A stretch of DNA of 58,770 bases from Acetobacterium malicum subsp. dehalogenans DSM 11527 (GCF_000472665.1 NZ_AXAC01000032.1:1-58770), one strand, 5' to 3'. Positions 9,188 to 20,449 are shown, counted from the stretch's first letter. The notes: generated by a model not told the origin, from the sequence alone. Translations and numbers: made by a program.

Positions 9188-10951
9188 TTATTTGGTTATC
9201 ACACAGTTTCGGCCACTAATTTTTGCTTCGTAGAGTGCTTTATCAACCCGATCGATAAAATCCTCAAAGGATTCACCCTTTATATATGCGGTAACACCAA
9301 AACTGCAGGTTTGTCTGAGTCCACTTGTAAACTGGGTCTGTTCCACAACAATTCGGATCCGTTCAGCTGTTATCGTTGCCCCATCACTGTCAGTCATCGG
9401 CATGATGATCAAAAATTCCTCGCCTCCCCAGCGACTTAGCATATCAATTTTTCGAATTTCCAGAGATAGCAATTTTACCAGATAAATGAGAATTTCATCG
9501 CCAAGATTATGTCCGTAGGTATCGTTCACCTTTTTAAAATAATCCATATCGAGCATAATAATCGAAAACTCCAACCCGTAGCGATCACATCTTTTCATTT
9601 CATTTTTTATAAATTCATGGGCCTTCATGCGATTATAAGCCTGGGTCAGATAATCCCGTTCTGCCAGGCGTCTGGCTTCCCTGTTAGCTTCCTCCAGCTC
9701 TGCAGTAACCACTTTGATGAAATTAACCAGCCGGGAAATAATCCGGGTGTGCTGACTGGTAAAAGGATCCAGTGATCTTGGTTTTTCAATCCGTTTCGCT
9801 ATTCCTTCTTCCGTTTTCTGTCCATCCCGCTCTTTCATACTGACTGCCACCATCGTGGCGTTGAGCAGCATCACATGTTTACCCTGAGAATAAATTTCGC
9901 CATAGGTATAAAATCCTGATGTAGGAGCAATGGTTTCGAAGGGCCGGGTTTCCAGATCCACCTCACGCTGTAACAAAAAACGCCGACAAATGCAAGAATA
10001 AAGAAATATAGCCTCCGGATTAAAGATCTGAATACGATTTTGAATATCATTGGCTTTTTCAATCATTACCGCAGGATTACCATAGCCAATGCATACTTTT
10101 TCACCTTCTCTCAGATCTGTGATAAATTTAATGGCATTTTGGTCATTTACCACCATCGGAGCTTTGGCATACTGAATCCCATTGCGTTCGAGCAATAGCG
10201 GAAATTCCAGTACATTCAGAAAAAAATCCCGGTCATTCTGAATATCCAGATAACGGTTGAACACATTAAAAGCGGGCTCATCATCGATCTTCTTCACCCA
10301 AAGACCATCGGTTTCAGTAATGATCATTTCTTTGCTTAATGGTTGCCACCCCAAATAGGTATGCATATCAATCTGGATGTCATTGCCCATGAACACAACA
10401 GCCAGTACCCCTTTTGACGTGTAGTTTTTATTTAAAGTAATCAGTGGTCTTTGTTCGGCTTCATAATCACCTGCACCACCTCCAAAGACGGGATAGGTAC
10501 CGCTTCGAGCCGCTGAAAAACCTTTTAAAAAATCAGAAACATCCATCGTAAAAGGGGTTGTCAGGAGCATGACCCCAGCGATTTGCTGGCAAGACATTTC
10601 TATTTTTTTCGCGAAGTGATTTCCTGAATCGAATTGGCTTCCGTCGACACCTTCGAGTAAAAACCCTTGAATTCGGGTTTTTTCAAAAAAAGCAAAGGAA
10701 ATCACCGTGGTATTAATAAGCAGACGTCCTTCGGCAATTTCTCCCATGGTGGTCGCCCCCGTTATCACGCCTGCGGGCATCATCTCCCGAATGGTTGATT
10801 CGATAGCCATCAGCCATTCGGGATCTCGCTCGGATGAGAAAATTTGTATAAATACTGAAACCGCGCAATTCAACCGATCTTTGCATTCATCAGTCAACAG
10901 GTATTGATTTAACATTTCGATAGTATTAATTGTTATTATTTTGCTGATCAT
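9188..10951 (-). CDS. FIST sensor - GGDEF diguanylate cyclase
   Basis: The 587-residue protein begins with a FIST N/C sensory unit (about 1-390; GVITGATTMGEIAEGR, then FGGGAGDYEAE, then FLYSCICRRFLL, and SGFYTYGEIY near its end). A coiled linker and a C-terminal GGDEF domain (about 420-587) follow. FIST domains are thought to bind small ligands such as amino acids. The cyclase site is canonical GGEEF (about 508-512), with an inhibitory RxxD (RKID) five residues upstream, so an active, feedback-controlled enzyme is expected. The start is the ATG at 10951 after AGGGG; an in-frame TTG 36 bp upstream lacks a ribosome binding site. It is convergent with the degenerate GGDEF gene and divergent from the first chemoreceptor. 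Confidence 0.9.
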   Translation of the reverse strand: MISKIITINTIEMLNQYLLTDECKDRLNCAVSVFIQIFSSERDPEWLMAIESTIREMMPAGVITGATTMGEIAEGRLLINTTVISFAFFEKTRIQGFLLEGVDGSQFDSGNHFAKKIEMSCQQIAGVMLLTTPFTMDVSDFLKGFSAARSGTYPVFGGGAGDYEAEQRPLITLNKNYTSKGVLAVVFMGNDIQIDMHTYLGWQPLSKEMIITETDGLWVKKIDDEPAFNVFNRYLDIQNDRDFFLNVLEFPLLLERNGIQYAKAPMVVNDQNAIKFITDLREGEKVCIGYGNPAVMIEKANDIQNRIQIFNPEAIFLYSCICRRFLLQREVDLETRPFETIAPTSGFYTYGEIYSQGKHVMLLNATMVAVSMKERDGQKTEEGIAKRIEKPRSLDPFTSQHTRIISRLVNFIKVVTAELEEANREARRLAERDYLTQAYNRMKAHEFIKNEMKRCDRYGLEFSIIMLDMDYFKKVNDTYGHNLGDEILIYLVKLLSLEIRKIDMLSRWGGEEFLIIMPMTDSDGATITAERIRIVVEQTQFTSGLRQTCSFGVTAYIKGESFEDFIDRVDKALYEAKISGRNCVITK

Positions 10952-11135
10952 TGAATCATCCCCTATCCACTGGCTTAGACATAGCAATATCTATCTGGTC
11001 TATATTGTATCAAGATCAGCTTCGTTTAACCAGCGTTTTCATCTCAAAATAAAAATACTGAACTAAATATCCATTTTTTTATCTCATCAGCTACTATAAT
11101 CGACTCAGAAATGATAAATTTTAGTTATTATACAG

Positions 11136-11164
11136 TAGATATTTGCTGTGAAAAGAGCTATAAT
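11136..11164 (+). promoter_or_regulatory. Candidate promoter of the first chemoreceptor gene
   Basis: TAGATA, a 17-bp spacer and TATAAT. It predicts a leader of about 125 nt that contains the large hairpin at 11217-11266. Confidence 0.4.
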
Positions 11165-11216
11165 AATACAGCATGCATCCATTCATGATGCCTGTAAGCA
11201 CTTATACTTTTCTAGT

Positions 11217-11266
11217 GATATCCAGCTGTCAAATTTCTATTTTCAGAATTTCGACAGCTGGATATC
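11217..11266 (+). repeat. Long inverted repeat in the leader of the first chemoreceptor gene
   Basis: GATATCCAGCTGTC (11217-11230) is perfectly repeated in inverse at 11253-11266. The inner AAATT/AATTT extends the stem to 19 bp with one bulged C. It lies 18 bp upstream of the GAAAGGGG ribosome binding site and has no T-tract, so it looks like an RNA structure or an operator rather than a terminator. The rest of 10952-11294 is A/T-rich intergenic DNA. Confidence 0.75.
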
Positions 11267-11294
11267 TGAATAATTACAATTGAAAGGGGTTATT

Positions 11295-14200
11295 ATGAAT
11301 GAAAATCAAGAACCGAAGCAGGCTCCGGTAGCAAGCCATGTAACTGATGCAGTACCCGAAAGCGCTGTGCATCCAGCTGGATTTATCCCGGCTCAAGCTC
11401 ATCGCAAATCCCGAATCTCCACAAAGCTGCTGGTGTTTACCGTTTCTCTGATCGCACTGGCGGTGCTGGCTCTGGGGATTATCGCTGTCAATCTGGGCTC
11501 ATCGGCGTTAACTAACCAGGCCAATACCGATGCCCAAAAGTACACCATCGAAGGTGCTGCGCATGTTGGTGCCATTATTACTGGAAACTTGTCTACCCTC
11601 AGTGAAGTGGCTTCCCGGGCCCGGGTCACCACCATGGATTGGCAAACTCAGGTCGATGCTGTTGCTGGAGATGTGGAACGGTTGGGTTATCAGGATATTG
11701 CGGTCATGGATCTTGCCGGTCATGCCAAGTACATCAAAGGCGGCGGTGAATTTGATTCCTGGGGCGAATTCTGGTATGAAGATGGATTCAAAGGTGAACT
11801 TTCTATTTCTGATGTGGCCATCAGTAAAGTTACTAAGGAACCGGTTGTCTTTGACGTGGCTCCCATTAAAAGCAATGGTCAGGTCGTGGGCTTACTGGTT
11901 GGTCGACGTGACCCCACCTTCTTAAAAGATACCACCAATGCCATGGGCGATGGCGAGCGGCAATATGGTTTTGTTGTCAATGAAAACGGTGCCATGATGG
12001 CTCATCCTGATGATCAGATGATTCTTGATCAGGTTAACGTGTTTGACGATATTGAGAAAGATGGCATCTGGAAAAGTTTTGGTTTGGCCTTAAAAGAACT
12101 TGGCACCCAAACAACCGGGATGCTCACCTATACTGTTAATGGTGAGACTAAAATCGGCTCCGCTGCACCCATTCCGGGAACTAACTGGACCCTGATCGTT
12201 GCCCAATATGAAGACGATGTTTTGGCACCGATCACTAATCTGAGAAATTTGATTTTGTTAATCTCATTGATGATTCTTTTAATTGGCGGCATCGCTGCCT
12301 ATGTCATGGCACAAAAACTTGCCAAACCCATTATCAGGCTAAAAGAAGTGGCCGATCAGGTGGCAGTGGGAAAAGTCGATGTGGAAATTGAAGTGACCAC
12401 CTATGATGAAATTGGTGATTTAATGCTTTCCTTTGAAACCATGATCCAGAACAACAAAGGAATGGCAGGAGCTGCTCAACGGATGTCACAGGGTGATTTT
12501 GAAGTTGAAATCGTACCCCGTTCTGAAGATGATGTCATTTCCTATTCAATGGTTGCTGTTTTGGCAGAAATGAACAGAGTTCACGATGCCATTGTAAAAT
12601 TCGGTACTGCCGCATCAGAAGGTCAACTCAACTACCGGGGTAATACTAATGAATATACTGGTGCTTACAAAGACATGATTATCTCTTTAAATAATGTTAT
12701 CAATACCTTTGTGAAACCACTCAAGGTTGCCAACAAAGCGATTGAACGCATCGGTAACGGGTTGATACCACCAAAAATCACCACTGAATACAAGGGTGAT
12801 TTCAATGATTTAAAAAATAACATTAACGCCTGCATCGACGGTCTGGGCGCTTTAACGGAGACTGGTGAAGTACTCCACCGACTCTACGTCAATGACTTCT
12901 CTGCCAAAATGGAAGGAAACTATTTGGGCGTCTTTGGCGATCTGGCTACCTCAGTCAACGAAATTCATTGGAAGCTAAACTATATTCATGCCATTGTCAA
13001 TAATGTTTCTAATGGTAATATGAATGATTATGACGAGCTGGTGAATATCGGAAAACGGAGTGACGAGGATGAGTTTATTCCCAGTCTGATTCAAATGATT
13101 GAAAATATCCATTCCCTGGTCAGTGAAGCCGATGAAATGACTAAGTTGGCCGTTAAAGGCGATCTGGACCATCGGGGCGACCCCTCCCGCTTCAGGGGCG
13201 AATATGCCAAGGTTATTTCTGGATTCAACCAGACTCTGGATGCCGTTATCGAACCGATCCAGGCAACTTCGGCAGCTCTGAATGAACTTTCTAAAGGTAA
13301 TCTAAACTTCACCATGAATGGTGATTTTAAAGGTCAACACGGTCGAATTAAAGATGATATGAACCGCACCATTGACTTCCTTAAAAACTATGTAACTGAA
13401 ATCACAACGACGCTACAACAGATTGGCGAAGGAGATCTCAGCCAGGAAATCAAAACCTATTATCATGGCGATTTTGTCGCCATCAAGCTTGCCATTAACG
13501 GCATAACCACCCATTTAAGCGAGGTTATGAAAGAAATTGATGATGCCGCCGGACAGGTTGAAGCTGGTGCTATCCAAATCTCTGACGGTGGCCAGGCTTT
13601 GTCCCAGGGTACCACCGAACAAGCCAGTGCCATTCAGGAACTCACCGCTTCAATTGAAGAGGTCGCGGCAGAAACAAAACGAAATGCCAAAAATGCCAAC
13701 GAAGCCAATGAGCGGGCGATTGAGGTTCGAACCAACGCCGAAGTCGGGAATTCACAAATGTCAAAAATGGTCACTGCCATGGTAGAAATCAACGATTCAT
13801 CCAACAACATTTCGAAGATTATCAAGGTAATTGATGACATCGCCTTCCAGACCAACATCCTGGCTCTTAATGCCGCCGTCGAAGCGGCCCGGGCCGGACA
13901 ACACGGCAAAGGTTTTGCCGTTGTTGCGGAAGAAGTACGAACCCTGGCGGCACGCAGCGCCGAAGCCGCTAAGGAAACGACTGGTCTGATCGAAGGCTCC
14001 ATTGACAAGGTCGCAGTTGGCACCAAGATTGCTGATGAAACCGCCGAAAGTCTGCTTGAAATCCTCAGTGAAATAGAAAAAGTAACTGGTCTGGTCGGCA
14101 ATATTGCCCGGGCTTCCAATGATCAGGCTTCTGAAATCGCTCAAATTACTAAGGGGATTGAACAGGTCTCAAATGTTGTTCAAACCAACTCTGCCACTGC

Positions 14201-14414
14201 CGAAGAAAGTGCTGCCTCCAGCCAGGAACTTTCCGGTCAGGCTGAAGTCCTTAAGCATATGATGAGCACCTTTAAGCTCAAAAATCAAAACAGGAGCAGT
14301 TATTCGGGAAAAACAGAACCGATTGAAAAAGCGGCTTCAGTTGCACCCCGTGCCCCGGTTTCTCCGCCCGAACCATGGATCTCGCTGGATGATACCGAGA
14401 ACGATAAATACTAA
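11295..14414 (+). CDS. Methyl-accepting chemotaxis protein, Cache sensor with HAMP-like array
   Basis: This 1039-residue membrane chemoreceptor has a TM1 (about 40-60), a double-Cache-like extracellular sensor (about 60-310) and TM2 (about 315-338). A HAMP and a long chain of HAMP-like modules (about 340-750) follow, then the signalling domain with hairpin tip [18 protein letters not shown] (about 847-865). It ends in a proline-rich linker and the tail [10 protein letters not shown]. One cytoplasmic module contains IPPKIT...GDF, repeated in the two other receptors here. The ATG at 11295 follows GAAAGGGG. An in-frame TTG 15 bp upstream overlaps that site and is rejected. The ligand is unknown, and no che genes are adjacent. 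A strong terminator follows. Confidence 0.93.
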   Translation: MNENQEPKQAPVASHVTDAVPESAVHPAGFIPAQAHRKSRISTKLLVFTVSLIALAVLALGIIAVNLGSSALTNQANTDAQKYTIEGAAHVGAIITGNLSTLSEVASRARVTTMDWQTQVDAVAGDVERLGYQDIAVMDLAGHAKYIKGGGEFDSWGEFWYEDGFKGELSISDVAISKVTKEPVVFDVAPIKSNGQVVGLLVGRRDPTFLKDTTNAMGDGERQYGFVVNENGAMMAHPDDQMILDQVNVFDDIEKDGIWKSFGLALKELGTQTTGMLTYTVNGETKIGSAAPIPGTNWTLIVAQYEDDVLAPITNLRNLILLISLMILLIGGIAAYVMAQKLAKPIIRLKEVADQVAVGKVDVEIEVTTYDEIGDLMLSFETMIQNNKGMAGAAQRMSQGDFEVEIVPRSEDDVISYSMVAVLAEMNRVHDAIVKFGTAASEGQLNYRGNTNEYTGAYKDMIISLNNVINTFVKPLKVANKAIERIGNGLIPPKITTEYKGDFNDLKNNINACIDGLGALTETGEVLHRLYVNDFSAKMEGNYLGVFGDLATSVNEIHWKLNYIHAIVNNVSNGNMNDYDELVNIGKRSDEDEFIPSLIQMIENIHSLVSEADEMTKLAVKGDLDHRGDPSRFRGEYAKVISGFNQTLDAVIEPIQATSAALNELSKGNLNFTMNGDFKGQHGRIKDDMNRTIDFLKNYVTEITTTLQQIGEGDLSQEIKTYYHGDFVAIKLAINGITTHLSEVMKEIDDAAGQVEAGAIQISDGGQALSQGTTEQASAIQELTASIEEVAAETKRNAKNANEANERAIEVRTNAEVGNSQMSKMVTAMVEINDSSNNISKIIKVIDDIAFQTNILALNAAVEAARAGQHGKGFAVVAEEVRTLAARSAEAAKETTGLIEGSIDKVAVGTKIADETAESLLEILSEIEKVTGLVGNIARASNDQASEIAQITKGIEQVSNVVQTNSATAEESAASSQELSGQAEVLKHMMSTFKLKNQNRSSYSGKTEPIEKAASVAPRAPVSPPEPWISLDDTENDKY

Positions 14415-14463
14415 ACACGCTAAATAAAACCGCTCGATCAAACAACAAGCTTTTAGCAACCTT

Positions 14464-14505
14464 CCTGAAGACAATCATTGTTTATTGTCTTCAGGTTTTT
14501 TATTT
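14464..14505 (+). terminator. Intrinsic terminator after the first chemoreceptor
   Basis: CCTGAAGACAAT pairs with ATTGTCTTCAGG, followed by TTTTTTATTTT. Confidence 0.88.
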
Positions 14506-14631
14506 TCGAAAGCAATCATATCTTTTGTCGTTCCGTCAAGGGGTACTCAGAAAATTATTAATCCGTTTTCTTTTGCCACTATAATACATCTAAAATACCT
14601 CTTTTAAACTTCGAAGAGTGTTATAGACTTA

Positions 14632-14659
14632 TTGACATTTGATAACATTTTTGTATATA
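14632..14659 (+). promoter_or_regulatory. Candidate sigma-A promoter far upstream of the second chemoreceptor
   Basis: Perfect TTGACA, a 16-bp spacer and TATATA. It would give a leader of about 315 nt before the TTG start at 14984. In 14415-14983 I see only this promoter, the terminator at 14464 and A/T-rich DNA; no known riboswitch class was recognised. Confidence 0.45.
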
Positions 14660-14983
14660 TGGCATAAATATTTTAAGCATTTTTGAAAAAAACATAGTTT
14701 ATCCTGTTTTTTTTTGTTTCATTTTACAATATTATCCCTTATAATAACTATGGATTTGAATAAATTAAACTTTTCAAACAATATGATTATGTATTCAATC
14801 TGTAAGGTGGTGTTCAGAAAAATACAGCGATCCCCCAAATAGTCCCAACCAGGTCTGCTCAAGTTATTTGTGTGAAGAATCTTTTCTAATGCATTTTGGT
14901 TGTTTTTTTTGTCATCATACCTGTAAGTAAGGACTCCGTCCGCAATTTGTGTACCCCCAGATTAAAAACCGGAGGAAGATAAT

Positions 14984-17713
14984 TTGAATTGGTTTAAAAA
15001 TTTAAAAATTAAAACAAAACTACTGACATCTTTTATTCTTATTGCGCTACTCGTCGGCGTTGTTGGTTTCATCGGAATCTTGAACACCTGGTCGCTTCAG
15101 AAGTCTGATCAGGAACTTTATGAACATATGACTGTTCCCATTTCTCAGATCGGTCAAATATCCACCACTTTCCAGATGATGCGTGTTAGTCTTCGGGATA
15201 TGATTCTCGCTAACGACCCCGATCTGATTCAGTCAGTAAAGAAGAACATTGCTGCGGAGCAACTCAAAATTGACGAATTGGCCGGGGAATACGCAACAAC
15301 GATTCAGTCGGATGAAATGCAGCAGGCTTTTGAAACCTTTGAATCAGCCCGGACCGAATAAAATAAACATCTTGACTCACTGATGAACCTGGCTACCCTC
15401 AATCAGGACACCGAAGCCTTTAACCTGATGAGCCCAGAAGGCGCTGCCGGTAAAGCTACCGCCAACATGCAATCGGCTATCGATAATCTGTCAACTTTAA
15501 AACTTGCTGATGGATTGGCCAAATCCGAAAATAATATCGACCAGGCCGCTGCTGCAACGACGACGATGACAGTCCTTATGCTGATCAGCATGGTTTTGGC
15601 CGTGGCACTGGGATTATTACTCACTTCACTGATCTGCGGACCACTACGCAAGGCCAGTCACATGATTCATGAGATGAGCAAGGGCCATTTCGGGAACCGT
15701 CTGAATATGGACAGTACCGATGAGATCGGTGAAATGGCCGATGCCATGGATACTTTTTCCGATGAACTCCAGCAGGTTGTTATTGCTACTATGAGTCAGA
15801 TTTCTGAAGGCGATTTATCTGCCCATCTCGAAGTCAAGGATTCTAATGATGAATTGACCCCTGCTCTGAAGAAAACCATCGAAACCATCCGATCCCTGAT
15901 CACCGAAGCAAATACCCTTTCTCAGGCAGCTGTAGAAGGCCGTCTCGATACTCGGGGACATGCGGATGCCTTCAACGGCGGATTCCGGGAAATCGTTGCC
16001 GGGGTAAACAGCACTCTGGATGCGGTTGTCGGTCCTCTAAATGTAGCTGCTGAATATATTGAACGGATTGGTAAAGGTGAAATTCCACCCAAAATTACCG
16101 ATGAATATTATGGCGACTTCCGGGAAATTAAAAATAATCTAAACGCCTGCCTTGATGGACTAAGCGCCTTGACTGTGGCTGATCATACCCTTAAATTAAT
16201 GAATAAAAATGACTTGACCCAGCCGATTGAAGGTGAATTCGATGGGATTTTCGGAGAGATTTCCAAATCCATCAACGGCGTCCATGCCCAGCTTGGTCGA
16301 ATTGTCGATATTTCTACCATTATTCGCAATGGTGATTTAAGTGACCTGGACTTCCTCCGCAGTATTGGTAAACGTAGCGAAAATGATCATTTAGTACCTG
16401 CCCTACTGGGTATGACAGAAACGATTCTGATGCTGGTTGAAGAAACCAGAACCATGGCCCAGATTGCCATCGACGGTGATTTAAACAACCGTGGCGATAT
16501 TACAAAATTCCAGGGCGAATATGCAACGGTTATTGAAGGTTTCAACCAAACCCTGGATGCCATCATTGATCCGATCCAAGCTGCTTCAGCCACCCTAAAC
16601 GAGCTGGCCGAAGGTAATCTCAACATCACCATGGAAGGTAACTTTAAAGGTCAACATGGAAAAATCAAACATGACATGAATCAGACCATTGAATTCTTAA
16701 GAGCTTATGTTGAAGAAATAACCCAAACCCTAGAAGAAATGAGTCGCGGGAATTTTGATCTGGAAATTACTAACCTTTATTGCGGCGATTTCCTGGCGAT
16801 AAAAAAAGCCCTCAACCTGATTGCTTCCAGCTTAAGCGTCACGCTGTTCGACATCAATGTTGCGGCCAGTCAGGTGGAAATCGGCGCCCAGCAAATATCA
16901 GACGGTGGCCAGGCCTTGTCTCAGGGTACCACTGAACAGGCCAGCTCCATTCAGGAACTGACGGCTTCCATCGAAGAGGTCGCTTCGGAAACTAAACGAA
17001 ATGCCAAAAACGCCAACGAAGCCAACGAACTCGCCATCAATGTTCGTACTAATGCCGAAGTTGGTAATACCCAGATGGTAAAAATGGTTGCCGCCATGAG
17101 TGAAATCAACAACTCATCCAACAACATTTCTAAAATTATCAAAGTTATTGATGACATTGCTTTCCAGACGAATATCCTGGCCCTCAATGCCGCTGTCGAA
17201 GCTGCTCGGGCCGGACAACATGGCAAAGGCTTTGCCGTCGTGGCCGAAGAAGTCCGAACCCTGGCAGCCCGCAGTGCTGAAGCTGCCAAAGAAACCACCG
17301 GTCTGATTGAAGGCTCCATTGACAAAGTTGAGGTCGGTACGAAAATAGCCGATGAAACAGCTATTAGTCTGGCCGAAATTCTTAAGCAGATTGAAAAAGT
17401 CGCCGACCTGGTTGGCCGTATCGCCCGAGCCTCAAATGATCAGGCCTCTGAAATCGCCCAGATCAATCAAGGCATTGAAGCGGTTTCCCAGGTAGTACAG
17501 ACCAATTCTGCCACTGCCGAACAAAGTGCCGCCGCCAGTGAAGAACTGTCGGGACAGGCTGAGATGTTAAAGCAAATGGTAGATGCCTTTAAATTAAAAA
17601 ACACAAAAAAGCAGTCCGCCAAAGTCCCCGCTGATAAAGCTACAATAGCGCTCCCTGCTCCCCCACCATCGGCAGAAATCATCTTAGATGATCTGGACTT
17701 TGATAAATACTAA
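14984..17713 (+). pseudogene. Methyl-accepting chemotaxis protein interrupted by an in-frame TAA
   Basis: A single reading frame of 909 codons plus stop encodes a complete chemoreceptor, but codon 126 is TAA (15359-15361). The same frame continues without any shift on both sides (FESARTE, stop, NKHLDSLMNL). The first part has TM1 (about 12-34) and most of a four-helix-bundle sensor. The rest has TM2 (about 192-220), HAMP and the HAMP-like array, the signalling tip [18 protein letters not shown] (about 724-741) and the tail ILDDLDFDKY. The start is TTG at 14984 after a strong GGAGGA. A shorter product could begin at ATG 15383, but I see no ribosome binding site there. The rest shows no decay, so the stop is recent, a sequencing error, or read through. 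Confidence 0.85.
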
Positions 17714-17723
17714 AAAAGATAGC

Positions 17724-17766
17724 AAAAAATCCTGTCCAAGCCTTACAACGCGGACAGGATTTTTTT
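17724..17766 (+). terminator. Intrinsic terminator after the second chemoreceptor
   Basis: AAAAAATCCTGTCC pairs with GGACAGGATTTTTTT. It may act in both directions, as the convergent HD-GYP gene ends at 17854. Confidence 0.88.
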
Positions 17767-17853
17767 ATTATTATCTTTGTGTTACCCACTACGTTTGTCT
17801 TCACTGCTCCCAAACGCCAGTTCTTAAATCAGCAGTTACCTTCCATAGAAGTT

Positions 17854-19107
17854 TTATGAAGTCAATAGTTTTGCAAAATCATTGTACCGGGTTCTGGCCT
17901 TTTTCTGGGCTTTGATCCGGGCTTTGTTGATATCATGATAATTGGCAATGAGGATTATTACAATGTTGGCATCAATTTTGTTATCTTTGACCATTTGTTT
18001 CAGTACCTCAATCACTTTTTCCTTTTCCATTCCCTTGCGGTAGGGTCGATTCTCTGAAACCGCTGTGAAAATATCTGCTACCGCCATGATCCGGGCACCC
18101 TGCGAAAGTTCTGTTCCCTTCTTTTTAAACGGATAGCCGGTTCCGTCCAGCCGTTCATGATGCATCGAAGCATATTCATTTATTTCTTCAAATCCGGCGA
18201 TCTGAAACAGCAGGACATAGGTATGATAAGTATGTTCTTTCATCACTGCAAATTCCGCCTGAGTGAGTCCAGCCGGTTTTTCCAGAATTTCAGTGGGAAC
18301 TGTGAGTTTACCGATGTCATGAACATAGCCAGCCGCCTGAATTTTCTTGCAGGTTAGCTCATCGCATTTCAAGTGTTGTGCCAAACGCTTGGCTACTGCT
18401 GAAACCCCTTCGCTGTGAACCGCGGTAAAGTTGCTCCGAAAATCAATTACCCGGGCAAAAAGCTTGGTTATACCAATTAGCTCATCAATATTCAATCGTT
18501 GATCCTTGAACTTGATTTTTTTATAATAACGCCGGCCATTAGAAATAGATTCCAGATCATACCAAAAAAATTCCTTCTCTTTTAATTGTTCAAAAGCTTT
18601 TACATAGACGGGATTAAATTTTCGTCCGGAAGCACTTAAAATTTTTTCAAAAACTCGATCCTTCTGATCAATCATCTTGTCGTCCCGGGATATCAGAGTA
18701 GCAATCCGGTCCGCCAGATGGATAAGATGACTTTCTGGCATAACCGCTTCTTCACAAAACCTGAGACCTTCACCATTATTCCAATCCACGTGATGAAACT
18801 TAATTATTCTGGCTATTTCTGAAAACTCCCGGTAATCTTTTAGCAGCAGCCATCCAATCCGGGCATGCTGATGAGGATTGATGGCCTCAAACTTAAGCAC
18901 ATTTATCCTTTCCTGCATGCTTAAACCACCGATATCGTGCAAAACAGCGGCAACACAGACTTCATTCAGTTTCTTTTCTTCAAAGTTCAACGTTTCCCCC
19001 AGGTTATTGGTAATATAGGCGACGAGGCGTTGATGATGATTCAGTTCCGGGCTTACCATATCCGCAGCTCTTGATAATTGAAGCGTTAACTCTAATAAAG
19101 AAACCAT
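17854..19107 (-). CDS. Tandem-HD protein with C-terminal HD-GYP (putative c-di-GMP phosphodiesterase)
   Basis: The 417-residue protein has two HD folds. The first (about 1-190) has AVLHDIGGL and KFHHVDWNNGEG, where the GYP element is lost. The second (about 215-390) is a canonical HD-GYP: YVHDIGKL, KEHTYHTY, HHERLDGTGYP, ADIFTAVSENRPYR. HD-GYP domains hydrolyse c-di-GMP to pGpG or GMP, so this is the likely degradative counterpart of the nearby GGDEF proteins. There is no membrane segment. The start ATG follows GGAAAGGA. The gene is transcribed towards the second chemoreceptor. The 310 bp upstream (19108-19417), shared divergently with the threonine aldolase gene, shows no clear regulatory element. 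Confidence 0.9.
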   Translation of the reverse strand: MVSLLELTLQLSRAADMVSPELNHHQRLVAYITNNLGETLNFEEKKLNEVCVAAVLHDIGGLSMQERINVLKFEAINPHQHARIGWLLLKDYREFSEIARIIKFHHVDWNNGEGLRFCEEAVMPESHLIHLADRIATLISRDDKMIDQKDRVFEKILSASGRKFNPVYVKAFEQLKEKEFFWYDLESISNGRRYYKKIKFKDQRLNIDELIGITKLFARVIDFRSNFTAVHSEGVSAVAKRLAQHLKCDELTCKKIQAAGYVHDIGKLTVPTEILEKPAGLTQAEFAVMKEHTYHTYVLLFQIAGFEEINEYASMHHERLDGTGYPFKKKGTELSQGARIMAVADIFTAVSENRPYRKGMEKEKVIEVLKQMVKDNKIDANIVIILIANYHDINKARIKAQKKARTRYNDFAKLLTS

Positions 19108-19417
19108 TGTTTTTCCTTTCCGACAAAATATCCGTTTTTAAGTAGTATCTTGATATGATAGCATATTTTAATTACGATTGTAACATAAAACACCAGCATT
19201 TTTTTTGATTCAACTAACTTTTTTTCAGAAATTTAGATAAACGTAAAAAGGCTGCGATTAACGACGAATCCATCCGTCATTATATTATCATTTATCAGCT
19301 ACCTGACTATTTTAGGATTAACTGCAAACTTGCTTAAATTTTAGTCTGGTAAAAAAAGCCATAAAAACATATAATATCGATAGAGATTAAGTTTAGCAGA
19401 TATGAGGAGATATTGAA

Positions 19418-20449
19418 ATGATCATTGATTTAAGAAGTGATACTGTTACTCAACCAACCCCATCCATGCGGGTTGCCATGGCCAATGCACCGGTGGGCGA
19501 TGATGTCTATGGGGATGATCCCACTGTCAACCAACTGGAAAAACTGGCCGCCGAATTGCTGGGAAAGGAGGCTGCTTTGTTTGTCCCCTCCGGAACCTTT
19601 GGCAATCAACTGGCGATTATGACTCATACCCAAAGAGGAAACGAGGTCCTGGTCGGTGATGCCTGCCATATCCTAATGCATGAGGTGGGCGCAGCTGCTG
19701 TTCTTTCTGGCGTTCAGATCAGGACCTTCCCGGTTCTGGATGATGGCATCGATGTGGAAAAACTGGGGCTGATGCTCCGGGGCGATGACATTCACTTCCC
19801 GGATACCGGCCTGATCTGTATGGAAAATGCCCAATCATCAGGAAAAACTGTTCCCCTGGCCAATATGGAAGCGGTGTATGCGTTGGCTCAATCCCAAAAC
19901 ATCCCGGTCCATATTGATGGTGCCCGAATTTTTAATGCCGCCCTTGCCCTTGGTGTCGAGGCTAAAGAAATTGCGGCTCAGGGCGATTCGGTCAATGTCT
20001 GTCTTTCCAAGGGACTGTGCGCACCGGTAGGCTCGCTGCTGCTGGGAACCAAAAAATTTATTAAAAAAGCCCGCAAAAACAGAAAGCTGATGGGCGGTGG
20101 CCTCCGTCAGGCAGGCATTCTGGCCGCTGCCGGCATCATCGGTCTTACTGAGATGGTCTCACGACTGGAAGAAGATCACCAGAATGCCCGCTATCTGGCC
20201 AATCGGCTGGAAGAAATTGACTCCTGTTCGGTCCTGCGGAATCGTTTGGATATTAACATGGTCTTTTTTACGCTGCCGGAATCGGTTATCACTGAATCTG
20301 CTCTGGTCGCCGGTCTGTTGGAGAAGAATGTTAAAATCAGCGGACAGGAAGATGGCGAGTATCGCTTTGTTACCAATCACGGTGTCAGCTCTGACGACAT
20401 CGATTGGGTCATTGAAAGCATGAAGACTCTTGTTTCCCGATATTCCTGA
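19418..20449 (+). CDS. ltaE: Low-specificity L-threonine aldolase
   Basis: The 343-residue PLP-dependent fold-type I enzyme cleaves L-threonine or L-allo-threonine to glycine and acetaldehyde. Seen: the N-terminal [24 protein letters not shown], the PLP-contact region [12 protein letters not shown], and the Schiff-base lysine in [11 protein letters not shown] followed by GGGLRQAG. Length and motifs are complete. The start ATG follows a weak GAGGAGA. It stands alone between the HD-GYP gene and an unknown protein. Glycine from this reaction can feed one-carbon metabolism, a general expectation not shown by the context. Confidence 0.93.
   Translation: MIIDLRSDTVTQPTPSMRVAMANAPVGDDVYGDDPTVNQLEKLAAELLGKEAALFVPSGTFGNQLAIMTHTQRGNEVLVGDACHILMHEVGAAAVLSGVQIRTFPVLDDGIDVEKLGLMLRGDDIHFPDTGLICMENAQSSGKTVPLANMEAVYALAQSQNIPVHIDGARIFNAALALGVEAKEIAAQGDSVNVCLSKGLCAPVGSLLLGTKKFIKKARKNRKLMGGGLRQAGILAAAGIIGLTEMVSRLEEDHQNARYLANRLEEIDSCSVLRNRLDINMVFFTLPESVITESALVAGLLEKNVKISGQEDGEYRFVTNHGVSSDDIDWVIESMKTLVSRYS

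Noticed and set aside
13634-14144. Long antisense reading frames within the chemoreceptor signalling domains
   Set aside because: They recur at the same place in all three receptors as mirror frames of the conserved domain and have no ribosome binding sites.
14660-14983. Possible c-di-GMP riboswitch upstream of a chemoreceptor
   Set aside because: I could not find the conserved GEMM-I core or tetraloop-receptor elements by eye, and the region is mostly A/T rich.
15359-15361. Recoding of the internal stop as pyrrolysine or selenocysteine
   Set aside because: The codon is TAA, not TAG or TGA, and no recoding element is evident.
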